The notes: a model not told the origin generated them from the letters alone. A stretch of 64,000 nt of DNA from Eggerthella sinensis (GCF_003339815.1 NZ_PPTT01000002.1:124001-188000); one strand, 5' to 3'. Positions 51,097-60,244 are shown, numbered from the stretch's first letter. Numbers and translations: made by a program.

Positions 51097-53838
51097 TTAC
51101 TTCTGCCGGGCCATGCGACGGCGAGCCGTCAACGCAACCGCCGCACCCGCGACCAGCGCGCCGCCCGCAAGGGTCGCCACGCCCGTGGTGGCGTCGCCCG
51201 TCTGAGCCAGGTTGGACGAGGACGCCGCCACGCTGCTCTGGCCCGTGCCCCGGTCCTTCGCCTGCGAGAGGTACAGGTGCATGTCGGCAACCTGCGACTG
51301 GCCGATGCCCAGCTGCGCCATCATGGTGATGGACATGTCGATGGGAATCACCGTGTCGCTCTCGGCGGCCGGAATGGAGAACGTGAACTGGTTGCCGCTC
51401 TGCGCAATCGCGGTGCCCTGGTACGACAGCGACTTGATGTACTCCAAGCCCTGCGTCGTCGCGGCGAAGCTCACCGTGAAGGTGCCGTTCTCCTGCGGAC
51501 GCACGAGCGCCGTGTCGCCGAAGTACGGCGCGGCCATGGACTTCTCGGTCACGCTCCCCTGCTTGAAGAACGCGATGGGCACCTCGTAGGTGTGGCCCAC
51601 CTGGAACATGACGTTCTCGCTGGCGTTGAAGCGGTCGATGGCCTCCTTCAACGACGTGGCGGCCTCGTTCACCGCATCCTGCGAAGCGTTCGCATCGTTC
51701 AGCACCGCGCGTGCCGCCGAAAGCGTGCTCTGGAAGCTCTCCCATGCCGCATCGCTCTTCTTGCCCTGCGTCATGGCGGAAGCCTCGTCAACCAGGCCCT
51801 GGAGCGTGGACTTGTCGACGCGCACCACCGGGGTATCGCCGCTCTTGAGCGCGATGGTGGACGTGTCCACGGTCATGGCGTACGTGATGTCCATGTTCAT
51901 GGTGCCGCCCACGTGCAGGGCCAGATCGATCGCGCTCTCGAGCGAGGGCACGTTGAAGGTGTACGTCTTGTTGGCGGACTGCTTGACGGCCTGGCCGTTG
52001 TAGGTGAGGTCGCCGATGGCCTCGTCGTAGCCCGTCGAGCCGCCGAAGTACACCGTCACGTCGTACGTGCCGTCCTCTCGCAGGCTCAGTTCCACCGTCG
52101 TGCCGAAGTACTTGGTCACCATCTGCTGAAGCATGGCGTCCATGCCGGCGAACGAGCCCGTGCCCGCGTAGCTCACGGAAGCCGTGTAGGTTTTACCCAC
52201 CGTCATGCCGTACTGGCCCGACGGGGTTTCCTTGTCCGCGCTGTTCTTGAACGTCTCGATGGCGGCGTTCAGCTGGGCGGTCACGCCGTCGACGCCCTGC
52301 TGCGGGATGCTCTCGCTCGCAGCGGCTTTCTCGGCCGTCGTGATAGCCGCCTGCAACGCATCCCATGCCTCGTCGGTCTTGGCGCCCTGCTCGAGCGCCT
52401 TCGCGGTGGCGAGGGCCTCGTTCAGCTTGGTCTTGTCGGCCTTCGCCACGTCGTCGTCGCCGTCGTCGACAGCGGGCACGTTGCTCAGATCGAACGTGAT
52501 GGTGTCGGTAATCACCATGGGCATGTTGTCGGAGCTCAGCGACACCTCGATGCTGGCGGGCAGCTCTTTGAAGGTAAGCACGAACGCGTTGTCCGTCACC
52601 GCGTACTTCGTGCCATCGTACGTGAGGGCGAACCCGGCGGCAGCCGCGCCCGTCGAGGTGACCGGCAGCTTCACCGTGTAGGTGCCGCTCCGGTAGACGA
52701 CGGTCGCTTCCGACTCCATGAAACGGGATGCCATGCTGCCGTACTTCGCCCACGTGATGGCGGCCGGGTACTCCTTGCCCTCCACGATGGTATCGTCGGA
52801 GCCGCTGTCGTCGCCGGGCTCACCGGGCTCACTGGGCTCACCGGGTTCGGGCGTCGTCGCGCCTTCGGTGGCGCCCGCCGTGTCGAAGGTGGCGAAGGCG
52901 CTGTGCGTCATCTCTTGCTCTATAGCGGCCACGTAATACGTGAAGCCCACCTCGACGGCACCGTCGAGGCTGTCGAGGGTGCCCGTGAACACGTAGTTGC
53001 CGTCAGCGTCGCGCGTCGGCGTGGTGGGAGCCTTGTCGGCGCCCAGCGTGAGCGCCTTGAACTCGTAGGCGTCGCCGGCCTTCACGACGAAGGTCACGGT
53101 GTAGGAGCCTTCGTTCACCTGCACGGTTGCGTTGGGGTTGAGCATGGTGCCGGCCATGGAGGGCTTGCCGCTCGCATCGGTGAACGAGAGCGGCACCGTG
53201 TAGGTCTTGCCCACTTCCAGCTGATCGCCCGCATCCGGATCGGTGCCGGGATTGTCGGGGGTCGGATCGGGATCGGGCGTGGGCTCCGGGTCGGGCGTCG
53301 GCGTCGGGTCGGGCTCGGGTTCGACCACCGGCGGCTGCGTGGGCAAGCTGGAGGTGTCGAACGACAGCACCGTGGGCATGCTGGTACCCATGAGATTCAC
53401 CTGCACCTGCAACGTGACGTTCTCAAGCGACGACAGCGCGAAGCGGTACGTCTTGACGTCTCCCACCGTCGACACCACCGTGGCCGTCGCGCCGTTGCAT
53501 ACGATATCGCCCACTGCCTCGGGTTGCTGCACCGTTGAAACCTCGACGGCGTACGCCCCGTTGGCGTACGTCACCGTAGCCGACGACGAGAAGTACTGCG
53601 CCATCATGGACGTGCCGCCGGTAGTCTTCAACCACGACACCGGCACCGTGTACGCCTGCCCCTCTTCCAAATAGAACCCGTCGCCCGTGGCCGCTGCGGC
53701 CACCGTCGCCGTCGCTCCGCCCGCACCGTCGCCCTGCGCGAACGCCATCGTCGGCACCATGCCCGCAGTCAACGTTGCCGCAAGCATCACCGCCGCGCCG
53801 CGCTTCGCAAACGAGAACCCCTGCCTCGATCTGATCAT
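51097..53838 (-). CDS. multi-NEAT-domain heme-capture surface protein, sortase-anchored
   Basis: A 913-residue wall protein. A Sec signal (about 1-35) is followed by five NEAT-like domains near residues 57-165, 207-320, 352-450, 547-662 and 747-853. Each opens with G-x-x-Y-x-(V/A) and most have an S-M-x-x-(Y/F) lip. Two FIVAR-like helical spacers (about 466-523 and 672-736) and Pro/Asp- and Gly/Pro-rich linkers separate them. The end is LAQTG, a hydrophobic helix and RRRMARQK, a class-E-like sortase signal. The usual heme-ligating Y-x-x-x-Y pair is not evident; methionines stand in that place (MGTSM, NMPM, TMNM). The start at 53838 has AAAGGAAG upstream. First gene of the heme operon. Confidence 0.85.
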   Translation of the reverse strand: MIRSRQGFSFAKRGAAVMLAATLTAGMVPTMAFAQGDGAGGATATVAAAATGDGFYLEEGQAYTVPVSWLKTTGGTSMMAQYFSSSATVTYANGAYAVEVSTVQQPEAVGDIVCNGATATVVSTVGDVKTYRFALSSLENVTLQVQVNLMGTSMPTVLSFDTSSLPTQPPVVEPEPDPTPTPDPEPTPDPDPTPDNPGTDPDAGDQLEVGKTYTVPLSFTDASGKPSMAGTMLNPNATVQVNEGSYTVTFVVKAGDAYEFKALTLGADKAPTTPTRDADGNYVFTGTLDSLDGAVEVGFTYYVAAIEQEMTHSAFATFDTAGATEGATTPEPGEPSEPGEPGDDSGSDDTIVEGKEYPAAITWAKYGSMASRFMESEATVVYRSGTYTVKLPVTSTGAAAAGFALTYDGTKYAVTDNAFVLTFKELPASIEVSLSSDNMPMVITDTITFDLSNVPAVDDGDDDVAKADKTKLNEALATAKALEQGAKTDEAWDALQAAITTAEKAAASESIPQQGVDGVTAQLNAAIETFKNSADKETPSGQYGMTVGKTYTASVSYAGTGSFAGMDAMLQQMVTKYFGTTVELSLREDGTYDVTVYFGGSTGYDEAIGDLTYNGQAVKQSANKTYTFNVPSLESAIDLALHVGGTMNMDITYAMTVDTSTIALKSGDTPVVRVDKSTLQGLVDEASAMTQGKKSDAAWESFQSTLSAARAVLNDANASQDAVNEAATSLKEAIDRFNASENVMFQVGHTYEVPIAFFKQGSVTEKSMAAPYFGDTALVRPQENGTFTVSFAATTQGLEYIKSLSYQGTAIAQSGNQFTFSIPAAESDTVIPIDMSITMMAQLGIGQSQVADMHLYLSQAKDRGTGQSSVAASSSNLAQTGDATTGVATLAGGALVAGAAVALTARRRMARQK
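52814..52849. repeat. 9-bp tandem repeat in the NEAT gene
   Basis: Four head-to-tail units of CCGGGCTCA (two exact, two with one or two changes) encode the Gly-Glu-Pro linker between the second and third NEAT domains. Slippage could change linker length. Confidence 0.7.
53250..53330. repeat. degenerate short repeats in the NEAT gene (Pro/Asp/Thr linker)
   Basis: Repeated GTCGGG / GATCGG-type hexamers on the plus strand encode a P-(D/E/T)-P linker between NEAT domains 1 and 2, like spacers in other wall proteins. Confidence 0.65.
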
Positions 53839-53908
53839 GCATGCTTCCTTTCGCTTTGTGGTCGCGCCCCGCGCCCCGTCCAACCGCCGTCGGCGCTTGC
53901 TCCTTTTT

Positions 53909-53924
53909 GTTAGTCACAGCTAAC
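53909..53924. promoter_or_regulatory. operator candidate GTTAG-N6-CTAAC (heme operon side)
   Basis: GTTAG-TCACAG-CTAAC, 71 bp upstream of the NEAT start. It has the same arms and spacing as the site at 54079, suggesting one dimeric regulator controls both directions. The arms resemble the inner part of DtxR/IdeR iron boxes, but the spacing is longer. Confidence 0.65.
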
Positions 53925-54078
53925 TCAAGTGCAAAACAAAGGCCCGAATCGGGGCCGCAACCAACCTTCTCTCCTAGATGATCGACCATCACTATGCGGT
54001 GAGAAGCGCGTGACGACAAGCGCGAAAACGCGAATCCCGTTCATGAATTTCGCCGGCCGTTTGCAAATTCCGAACATA

Positions 54079-54094
54079 GTTAGCCAAAACTAAC
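54079..54094. promoter_or_regulatory. operator candidate GTTAG-N6-CTAAC (LysR side)
   Basis: GTTAG-CCAAAA-CTAAC, 125 bp upstream of the LysR start. Outer bases extend the symmetry (ATA before, CTAT after, with one extra base). Confidence 0.65.
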
Positions 54095-54219
54095 ACTATA
54101 GTGAACTGATCATGTTCGGACATTCCGAACGCCCTGCGCGGCACCGCTTGCCGCAGGGAAGCCCGTTCGGATTTCGAGAACGGCAGTCGATATCCGGGGA
54201 AGCAAGGAGCTGCGCGTCG

Positions 54220-55173
54220 ATGAGGACCGAATATCTGGAGGAGTTCATCGCCTTTTCGCGACATCTGAGTTTCAGCGAAACCGCTGAGGAGCTGTTCATC
54301 GCGAAATCGACCTTGAGCACCCATATCGCGAACCTCGAACGCGAGCTTGGCCTGAAGCTGGTCGATCGCGACAACGACAACGCGCTCACGCAGGAGGGCG
54401 CCCTGTTTCTCGATGGTGCGAAAGCGGCTCTCGAAACGCTCGACAGCACGATCGCGCGCTGCACGCAGTTTCGGGAAGAGGCCGCCGGACGCGTGCGCAT
54501 CGCCTGTCTCACGCCCACCGCGTCGCTCGCGGCGCTGCTGAGCGAGCGCCTCGACGTGCCGTTCCAGTTCGTCGACCGGGAGTTCCGCGAGCAGCCGTTC
54601 GCGCCCTTCGACGCCGACCGCGCCGATATCGCGCTGCTGTGCGATATCTCGCATTTCCCCCGCCTCGTCGACGAGGCGTCGTCGCGCGGTCTCGTCTACC
54701 GGCCGGTGCGCCCGTTCCCGGCCGTCATCGCCATGATGGCCACCCATCCCCTCGCGACGAACCGGCAGCTCTCGCGCGCCGACCTGGCAGGCGCCGCCAT
54801 CATGACGGAAAGCACGGTGGCCTACGAGCGCGATCGCGTGCTGATCGATCGGATGCTGGGCGCCGACCTGCGTCTGTCGTACGCGCCCGGCAGCATGCAA
54901 AGCTTCTCGGACCTGCTCATCGCCGATTTCGGCCCGGCCCTGTACATCGCCCCCAAGGCGACGGCCAGCCTGTACTGCAACCGGCGCCGCGACGTCGTCT
55001 TGGCCGACCGGATCGACGGCGAACCGTTCGGGCTCCCGCTCGTCGTGGCATGGCGGGCCGATGCCGACCCGCGCATCGTTCAGGCGGCCGAGACGGTGCA
55101 CGCCTGCCTGAAAGACCTCGAGCAGCTCGAGAACCTCGCGCCGCTCGACCGTGCCATCAAAGCCGCCAGCTAA
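54220..55173 (+). CDS. LysR-family regulator divergent from the heme operon
   Basis: A 317-residue LysR-type protein with an HTH at 1-60 (FIAFSRHLSFSETAEELFIA, KSTLSTHIANLERELG) and an effector domain. AAGGAG 10 nt upstream supports the ATG at 54220; the open frame further upstream crosses the operator. It is placed to regulate the heme operon, though the two identical palindromes could also belong to an iron regulator encoded elsewhere. Confidence 0.85.
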   Translation: MRTEYLEEFIAFSRHLSFSETAEELFIAKSTLSTHIANLERELGLKLVDRDNDNALTQEGALFLDGAKAALETLDSTIARCTQFREEAAGRVRIACLTPTASLAALLSERLDVPFQFVDREFREQPFAPFDADRADIALLCDISHFPRLVDEASSRGLVYRPVRPFPAVIAMMATHPLATNRQLSRADLAGAAIMTESTVAYERDRVLIDRMLGADLRLSYAPGSMQSFSDLLIADFGPALYIAPKATASLYCNRRRDVVLADRIDGEPFGLPLVVAWRADADPRIVQAAETVHACLKDLEQLENLAPLDRAIKAAS

Positions 55174-55179
55174 GACGCG

Positions 55180-55365
55180 CTATCCAGCCTGGTAGATGGC
55201 CTCGAGCTCGCCGCTCTCGACGAGGGAGCACAGCGCTTCGCTCGCCTGATCGCTCTCGATGCCCATATGCTCGAAGCGCTTCGCCAGCTTGAGGCAGTAC
55301 GACAGATCGGCGGATTCCAGGGACATCAGGGCGGACGTGGCTTGTTCGTTCAGGTTTCCAAACAT
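55180..55365 (-). CDS. small cytoplasmic protein of unknown function (61 aa)
   Basis: A 61-residue protein, MFGNLNEQATSALMSLESAD to ELEAIYQAG, predicted all-helical with no membrane segment. AAAGGAG 8 nt upstream of the ATG is a strong ribosome site, the main reason to call it real. It lies 110 bases downstream of a PucR gene on the same strand and 6 bases from the convergent LysR stop. No family recognised. Confidence 0.6.
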   Translation of the reverse strand: MFGNLNEQATSALMSLESADLSYCLKLAKRFEHMGIESDQASEALCSLVESGELEAIYQAG

Positions 55366-55475
55366 GAGGTGCTCCTTTCCTTTTCGATGTACCCAGCGTA
55401 CTGCGCCGAGGAAAGGAAGCTTTTGGACGAATGGAGAAGATGGGCCGCTCGTTTTGGCCGATCGGACAAGCGCGC

Positions 55476-56651
55476 TCAGGAGTGCAGCAGCGGGTTCGTA
55501 TGGTCGAGGTACACGAGGCCCAGCAGGAACGTGAACTCGCGATCGGGAGAATCGGGCATGCCGAGCACGTCCTTCGCCTTGCGCAGGCGGTAGCGCACCG
55601 TGTTCGGATGCTGATGCAGCGCCTCGCCCGCCAGACGCACATCGCCGTAGGCGCGCGCCACCGCTTCGGCCGTCGCGGCAAGCTCGGTACCGTGAGCGTC
55701 GTCGTATTCCTCCAGCATCGCACGGTGCAGCGCGGCCGTGCGCCAGAACAGGCGGCCCTCGTACGCCGCGGCGCGGAATGCATCGTGATGCAGGTCGGCC
55801 CAGGTCACCACATCTTCGTTCTCAACCTGCGCCGTCTTCAGCGCGGCAAGCGCCTCGCGCACGCTCATGTCGCCGTCCGAAAGCGGCGTCTCCTCGCCCA
55901 CGCCCAGGGACACCGACCCGGCGGTGCGCATGCGCGCCACGAGATCGCCCTCCGAGCGCGTGCGCACGCCCGCGGGCGGCTGCGCGTACGAGACGAACGT
56001 GAGCAGCGCGCCATGGTAGCGGAAGACGAACGTCGCTTCCACCACGTCCCAATCGCGCTCGAAGTCGGTCAGCACCGCGACAAGGGCATCGAAGGTGGCG
56101 TACAGCGAGCATTCGTCGAGCGACCGCGGAGCCGCGGCGATGCACTGCATGGTGGAACCCGTGGTGCCCGCAAGCTCGTACAGCGCCGCGCGCGTGGCCT
56201 GCGGGTCGTGGCCCGACAGCAGGTTGTCGAGGATGCGCCCCTTGTCGGACTCCCTCCTGTCGCGGTGGATGAGGTCGAGCGCCTGGTAGGCCACCACTTC
56301 GTGATAGGCCCCGTCGTACAGGAACAACGGCACGCCCGCTTCCTCGGCAACGGCAATCACGTGCTCGCTCACGATGGGGCGGTACACCTTCTTCAACGCG
56401 ATGCCCGACACGCCGCGCGCGATGAGCACCAAAAGCGAGCGCTCGGACAGCTCCGAGTCGTCGCGCGCGAACCCCAGGTTCGTCACGATGAACTCGCCGG
56501 GGATATACGCCAGGTACCCGTTGTCCTGGTCGGGCGCACAGTCGAGGATGCCCACGTTGCGCACCTCGCGCGCACCGGCGCCGGCGCACCGCGTGATGGC
56601 CTGCACCTGCTCGAACGCCGGCAACGCCAATATGTCCGCAACCGTGATCAT
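55476..56651 (-). CDS. PucR-family regulator
   Basis: A 391-residue PucR-type activator. The N-terminal PucR domain (about 1-120: ITVADILALPAFEQ, RNVGILDCAPD, GEFIVTNLGFA) is followed by a middle domain and a C-terminal HTH_30 (about 330-385: ALHQHPNTVRYRLRKAKDVL). It is paralogous to the partial PucR at the right edge. PucR proteins usually sense purine or amino-acid breakdown intermediates. It follows the arginine-deiminase-like operon on the same strand and is a candidate activator of it. GGGAGGAGG precedes the ATG. Confidence 0.88.
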   Translation of the reverse strand: MITVADILALPAFEQVQAITRCAGAGAREVRNVGILDCAPDQDNGYLAYIPGEFIVTNLGFARDDSELSERSLLVLIARGVSGIALKKVYRPIVSEHVIAVAEEAGVPLFLYDGAYHEVVAYQALDLIHRDRRESDKGRILDNLLSGHDPQATRAALYELAGTTGSTMQCIAAAPRSLDECSLYATFDALVAVLTDFERDWDVVEATFVFRYHGALLTFVSYAQPPAGVRTRSEGDLVARMRTAGSVSLGVGEETPLSDGDMSVREALAALKTAQVENEDVVTWADLHHDAFRAAAYEGRLFWRTAALHRAMLEEYDDAHGTELAATAEAVARAYGDVRLAGEALHQHPNTVRYRLRKAKDVLGMPDSPDREFTFLLGLVYLDHTNPLLHS

Positions 56652-56721
56652 GGAGCCTCCTCCCGGAACCTATCGAGCCCATGATACCGCAGAAGCCGCA
56701 TCGTCGCACAATCCCCCGGCC

Positions 56722-56753
56722 TGCCACCCCGGGCGCAGCCGCTCAGGGTGGCA
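56722..56753 (-). terminator. terminator of the arginine-deiminase-like operon
   Basis: An 8-bp perfect stem (TGCCACCC / GGGTGGCA) with a 16-nt loop, 11 bases after the dehydrogenase stop. Confidence 0.45.
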
Positions 56754-56763
56754 AGGGACTCCC

Positions 56764-57753
56764 CTATACCTCGTTCACCAGCTTGAACACTTTGTCCTTC
56801 TCGCCGTTCAGGAAGTGGACGATGTTCTCGCAGCTCAAACGTTCCAAATCTTCGATGGCCGTCGTCGAGTAGAAGGCGGAGTGCGGCGTGATGATCACGT
56901 TGTCGCGCCCCACCAGCTTGTTCGTGGACAGGTCCGGCGTCTCGTCGTACAGCACGTCGGTGCCGAAGGCGCGCAGCGTGCCCGCGTCGAGCGCCGCCAC
57001 GAGCGCCGCTTCGTCCACGCACCTGCCGCGCCCGAGGTTGATGAAGATGGGCTTGCGCACCATCGCGGCGAACGCGGCCTCGTCGAAGAAGTGCACGTTG
57101 TCGTCGGTCAGGCACATGTGGTTCACGATGATGTCGGCCTGTGCCAGCAGCTCGTCCTTCGTCACGCGCGTCACCGACCGCTCGGCAAACGCCACGTCGT
57201 CCACGTACGGGTCGTACGCGATCACCTTCTTCACGAGGCCCGACGCCTTCTCGGCCGTGCACTTGCCAATCTTGCCGAAGCCCACGATGCCCAGCACCTG
57301 ATCTTCGAGGCGCGGCCACTGCGGCGCGGCGGCGTAATCCCACTTGTGGCGCTCGTCGATTTCCTTCTGGTAGAACTTGAAGTGCTTGTTGAGCGCGTTC
57401 ATGTACGCGATGGCGCTCTCCGACACGTCCCACGTGCAGTACTCGCCGATGGGGCACACGCCAATGCCGCGTTTCGTGGCCTCTTCCAGGTCCACCTGGT
57501 CGTAGCCCGTGGAGTTGAGCGACACCACCTTGAGCCGGGGGGCGCGGTCCATCGCTTCGGCGTCCACCGTGACGAACGCCGTGAGCAGCGCGTCGGCGTC
57601 GGCCAGATGCTCGTAGAACTCGTCGCGCTTGTCTTCCTGGTACTCGTACACCTCGACCTCCACGTCGGGACCGAGACCCGCTTGCAGGGTCTCGGTTTCC
57701 AGCGTGTGGTCGGGCATCATGGAGTCAGGATGATCGCAAATCAAAACCTTCAT
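56764..57753 (-). CDS. D-2-hydroxyacid dehydrogenase
   Basis: A 329-residue NAD-dependent dehydrogenase. The Rossmann loop is GIVGFGKIGKCTAEKA (about 145-160). The catalytic Arg is in NLGRGRCVDEAAL, and the His is in ITPHSAFYS in place of the usual H-x-A pattern. It reduces a 2-oxo acid to the D-hydroxy acid or the reverse. It is the last of four genes in an operon (30-bp gap) after an arginine-deiminase-like gene, suggesting a role in disposing of carbon or electrons from that pathway; the exact acid is unknown. AAAGGCAGGG supports the start at 57753. Confidence 0.87.
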   Translation of the reverse strand: MKVLICDHPDSMMPDHTLETETLQAGLGPDVEVEVYEYQEDKRDEFYEHLADADALLTAFVTVDAEAMDRAPRLKVVSLNSTGYDQVDLEEATKRGIGVCPIGEYCTWDVSESAIAYMNALNKHFKFYQKEIDERHKWDYAAAPQWPRLEDQVLGIVGFGKIGKCTAEKASGLVKKVIAYDPYVDDVAFAERSVTRVTKDELLAQADIIVNHMCLTDDNVHFFDEAAFAAMVRKPIFINLGRGRCVDEAALVAALDAGTLRAFGTDVLYDETPDLSTNKLVGRDNVIITPHSAFYSTTAIEDLERLSCENIVHFLNGEKDKVFKLVNEV

Positions 57754-57783
57754 GAGTGCCCTGCCTTTCAATCGCGCCGTGCG

Positions 57784-58647
57784 TTACGGACGCTCGATGG
57801 GCTGCGTGAGGCAGTGGGGGCCGCCGCCCGCATGCAGAATCTGGTCGAGCGGCACGTCGATGACGTCGATGCCCAGCGCGCGCATCTTGTCGTTGATGTG
57901 CTTGTTCTTCTCGATGGCGATGACCTTGCCGTCGCCGATGCACTGCACGTTGCAGCCGTGCTTGTACATGTCCTCGCTGGCCACAGGGATAAGCTCGAAG
58001 TTGCGGCGCTTGAGCATTTGGAGGAAGTTGTACGGCAGCTGGTCGATGCAGGCCAGCGCCACCTGCGGGGCCACGATGTTGAAGATCATGTCGAGGTGCA
58101 GGTTGTCGGGCGGGCACGGCACGCCCACCACGGTGTAGCCGAACTTCTGCAGCTGGTCGCGCAGGTTGTCCACGCCGGCCTGGTCGGTGCGGTCCACCTG
58201 GCCCCATGCCAGCGTGTGCTCGTCGATCATCCAGAAGTCGCCGCCCTCCATGCAGCCGGCGTTCACGCGGGCCACGATGGGCACGCCCATCTCCTTGAGC
58301 TTGTTCTCGTAGGCCACGGCCTCAACCTGGCGGACGGGATGGCGGAAGTGGCCGATCACGGCGCCTTCCTTGATCATGCAGCCGTAGTCGCGGGCGAAGG
58401 TCATCACCTCGAACTCGGGGCGCGCCTCCACTTCCACCACCTCGATGCCGTTGGCCTTGTAGGCGTCCACGAGCATCTGCCACTCGGCCACCATGACGTC
58501 GTTCTTCTCCTGGTCGCCCTTCTTCATCCACTCGGCGGTGATCACGTTGATGCCGTTGAACTGGTAGTACCGCGGCGAGCACATCATCACTTTCTTGAGG
58601 GGGTTCGTTGCGTTCGATACGTAGATCTTCTCTTCTGACTCAGCCAT
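57784..58647 (-). CDS. arginine deiminase/dimethylargininase-like hydrolase
   Basis: A 287-residue guanidine-modifying enzyme of the amidinotransferase superfamily. Catalytic residues are visible: Glu/Asp in CMEGGDFWMID (about 130), His in NLHLDMIFN (about 180) and Cys in AGGGPHCLTQP near the C-terminus (about 279). At 287 residues it is shorter than classical arginine deiminase (about 400) and closer to dimethylargininase-type enzymes. It would release ammonia or an amine from a guanidino compound, giving a ureido product for the carbamoyltransferase two genes upstream. AAAGGAG supports the start. The substrate (arginine or a relative) is not certain. Confidence 0.82.
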   Translation of the reverse strand: MAESEEKIYVSNATNPLKKVMMCSPRYYQFNGINVITAEWMKKGDQEKNDVMVAEWQMLVDAYKANGIEVVEVEARPEFEVMTFARDYGCMIKEGAVIGHFRHPVRQVEAVAYENKLKEMGVPIVARVNAGCMEGGDFWMIDEHTLAWGQVDRTDQAGVDNLRDQLQKFGYTVVGVPCPPDNLHLDMIFNIVAPQVALACIDQLPYNFLQMLKRRNFELIPVASEDMYKHGCNVQCIGDGKVIAIEKNKHINDKMRALGIDVIDVPLDQILHAGGGPHCLTQPIERP

Positions 58648-58698
58648 GACAGGCTCCTTTCATTGACGGATTGGTTGGAACGAACAGCGTGCGAAGGC

Positions 58699-60213
58699 TT
58701 ACAGCATCACGGCCACGCACAGGAACACGCAGCACACGACGAAAAGGAAGCCCACGATGGGAACGGCCTTCTTCACCCAGTCGCCGTAGCTCATGTGGGC
58801 GGCCGAGGTGCAGGTCATCACCACGATCGACGTTGGCGCGATCATCTTGGCCAGCCCCAGGGCCATGCAGTAGATGGTCACCATGATGGCCACGTCCACC
58901 CCGGCGAACTGCGACAGCGAGGCCATGATGCCCATGGTGGCCGCCGCCAAGCCGGTGGAGGAAGGAATGAGGCACGCGATAAGGAAGTAGCAGATCAGCG
59001 CCACGATCACGAAGGCCACGGGAGGCAGGGACGACAGCGTGCTCTCGCACATGTGCAGGATGGTGGGCGTGATCTGCCCGCCGTCCATCACCACCTGGAT
59101 GCCTCGCGCCAGCGGCACGACGAAGGCGGTGGACACGAGCCCGGCAGCGCCCTTCACCAGCGTGTCGATGATTTTGTCGGCCTTGTAGCGCATGATCACG
59201 CCGGTGAGCAGGGTCATCACCATCACCAGCATGGCGATTTCAGGGAAGTACCACGAGCCGAACGGCGTGATGTCGGCGCCCAGCACCTCGCGCAGCACCG
59301 GCGTGACACCGATCCATGCCACGAACTCTTCGAAGAACGTCCAATCGGGGTTGATGGACGTCCAGGGAACGCAGCCGACGATCATGATGGCGAACGTGAG
59401 GACGAAGATGACGAGCGCGCCCTTCTGACGTCCCGACAGCGTGAGGTCGTCGTTGGCGGAAACGGGGAACTCGGCCAGGTCCTCTTTGCGGCGGAAGAAC
59501 TGCACCGACTTCTCGGGGTGCGCCTTGATCTTGTCCGCGTAGCGGTTGATGATGAGGATGACGAGCGCCGTGAACACCACGAGCATCAGCACGCGCATGC
59601 CCATGCCGTCGCCGGCCGAGATGCCCGCGATGCCCGACGCGATGCCCGTGGCGAACGGGTTCACCGTCGATGCGAGGCAGCCCGCTTGCGTGCCCAACAC
59701 CACGATCATGATGGCCACCACGGTGTCGAGGCCCAGGGCCAAGATCACCGGCACGAACATGAGGAAGTACACGATGCCCTCTTCGTAGGCGCCCTCCAAG
59801 GTTCCGAGGAACGCCATGATGCACACGAGGATGGCGATGAGCAGGTGCATGTTGTTCTGGTTCTTCATGGTGATGCGCTTGAGCGCCGTCTTCACCGCAC
59901 CGGTTTCCTCCATCATCTCGAGGAAGCTGCCGAACAGCAGAATGGTGAGCGAGATGGCGATGGCGCCGCTGATGGCACCCGAACCCAGCATGCCCGTGAT
60001 GGGCGCCATGAACACGTCCCAGATGCCCTGCGGGTTGGATTCGACGATGTGGTACGTCCCCGAGATGGCATCGCCGTTGGCGTTCAGCTCGTACGCGCCG
60101 CCGGGAACGAACCAGCTCAGCACCGCGATAAAGCAAATGACCCCGAACAGGATGACGTAGGTGTTGGGCATCTTGAATTTCTTCTTGCCCTGGGCCGGCT
60201 CTTTGTCCGACAT
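58699..60213 (-). CDS. YfcC/ArcD-type arginine:ornithine antiporter-like carrier
   Basis: A 504-residue membrane protein with about 12 helices and the YfcC (DcuC-like) pattern: KFKMPNTYVILFGVICFIAV at the N-terminus, then GGAYEL and FLGTLEGAYEEGIVYFLMFV. Some YfcC relatives act as arginine/ornithine antiporters. Its place between the arginine-deiminase-like gene and ornithine carbamoyltransferase (51- and 31-bp gaps) makes exchange of the guanidino substrate for ornithine likely. AAGGAGAGGAG lies upstream of the ATG. Confidence 0.85.
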   Translation of the reverse strand: MSDKEPAQGKKKFKMPNTYVILFGVICFIAVLSWFVPGGAYELNANGDAISGTYHIVESNPQGIWDVFMAPITGMLGSGAISGAIAISLTILLFGSFLEMMEETGAVKTALKRITMKNQNNMHLLIAILVCIMAFLGTLEGAYEEGIVYFLMFVPVILALGLDTVVAIMIVVLGTQAGCLASTVNPFATGIASGIAGISAGDGMGMRVLMLVVFTALVILIINRYADKIKAHPEKSVQFFRRKEDLAEFPVSANDDLTLSGRQKGALVIFVLTFAIMIVGCVPWTSINPDWTFFEEFVAWIGVTPVLREVLGADITPFGSWYFPEIAMLVMVMTLLTGVIMRYKADKIIDTLVKGAAGLVSTAFVVPLARGIQVVMDGGQITPTILHMCESTLSSLPPVAFVIVALICYFLIACLIPSSTGLAAATMGIMASLSQFAGVDVAIMVTIYCMALGLAKMIAPTSIVVMTCTSAAHMSYGDWVKKAVPIVGFLFVVCCVFLCVAVML

Positions 60214-60244
60214 GAAAGCTCCTCTCCTTGGCAGATCAGATACC

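Larger units (their letters stand above)
53839..54219. promoter_or_regulatory. divergent control region of the heme operon and LysR gene
   Basis: About 380 bases without a gene, AT-richer than the surroundings. It holds two matching palindromes (53909-53924 and 54079-54094). A possible NEAT promoter on the minus strand (TTGCAC-N16-TAACAA) overlaps the first. A palindromic CACTATAGTG (54094-54103) abuts the second. Confidence 0.55.

Noticed and set aside
53250-53330. Short regularly spaced repeats suggesting a CRISPR-like array
   Set aside because: Units are hexamers without spacers and lie in frame inside the NEAT gene as a Pro-rich linker.
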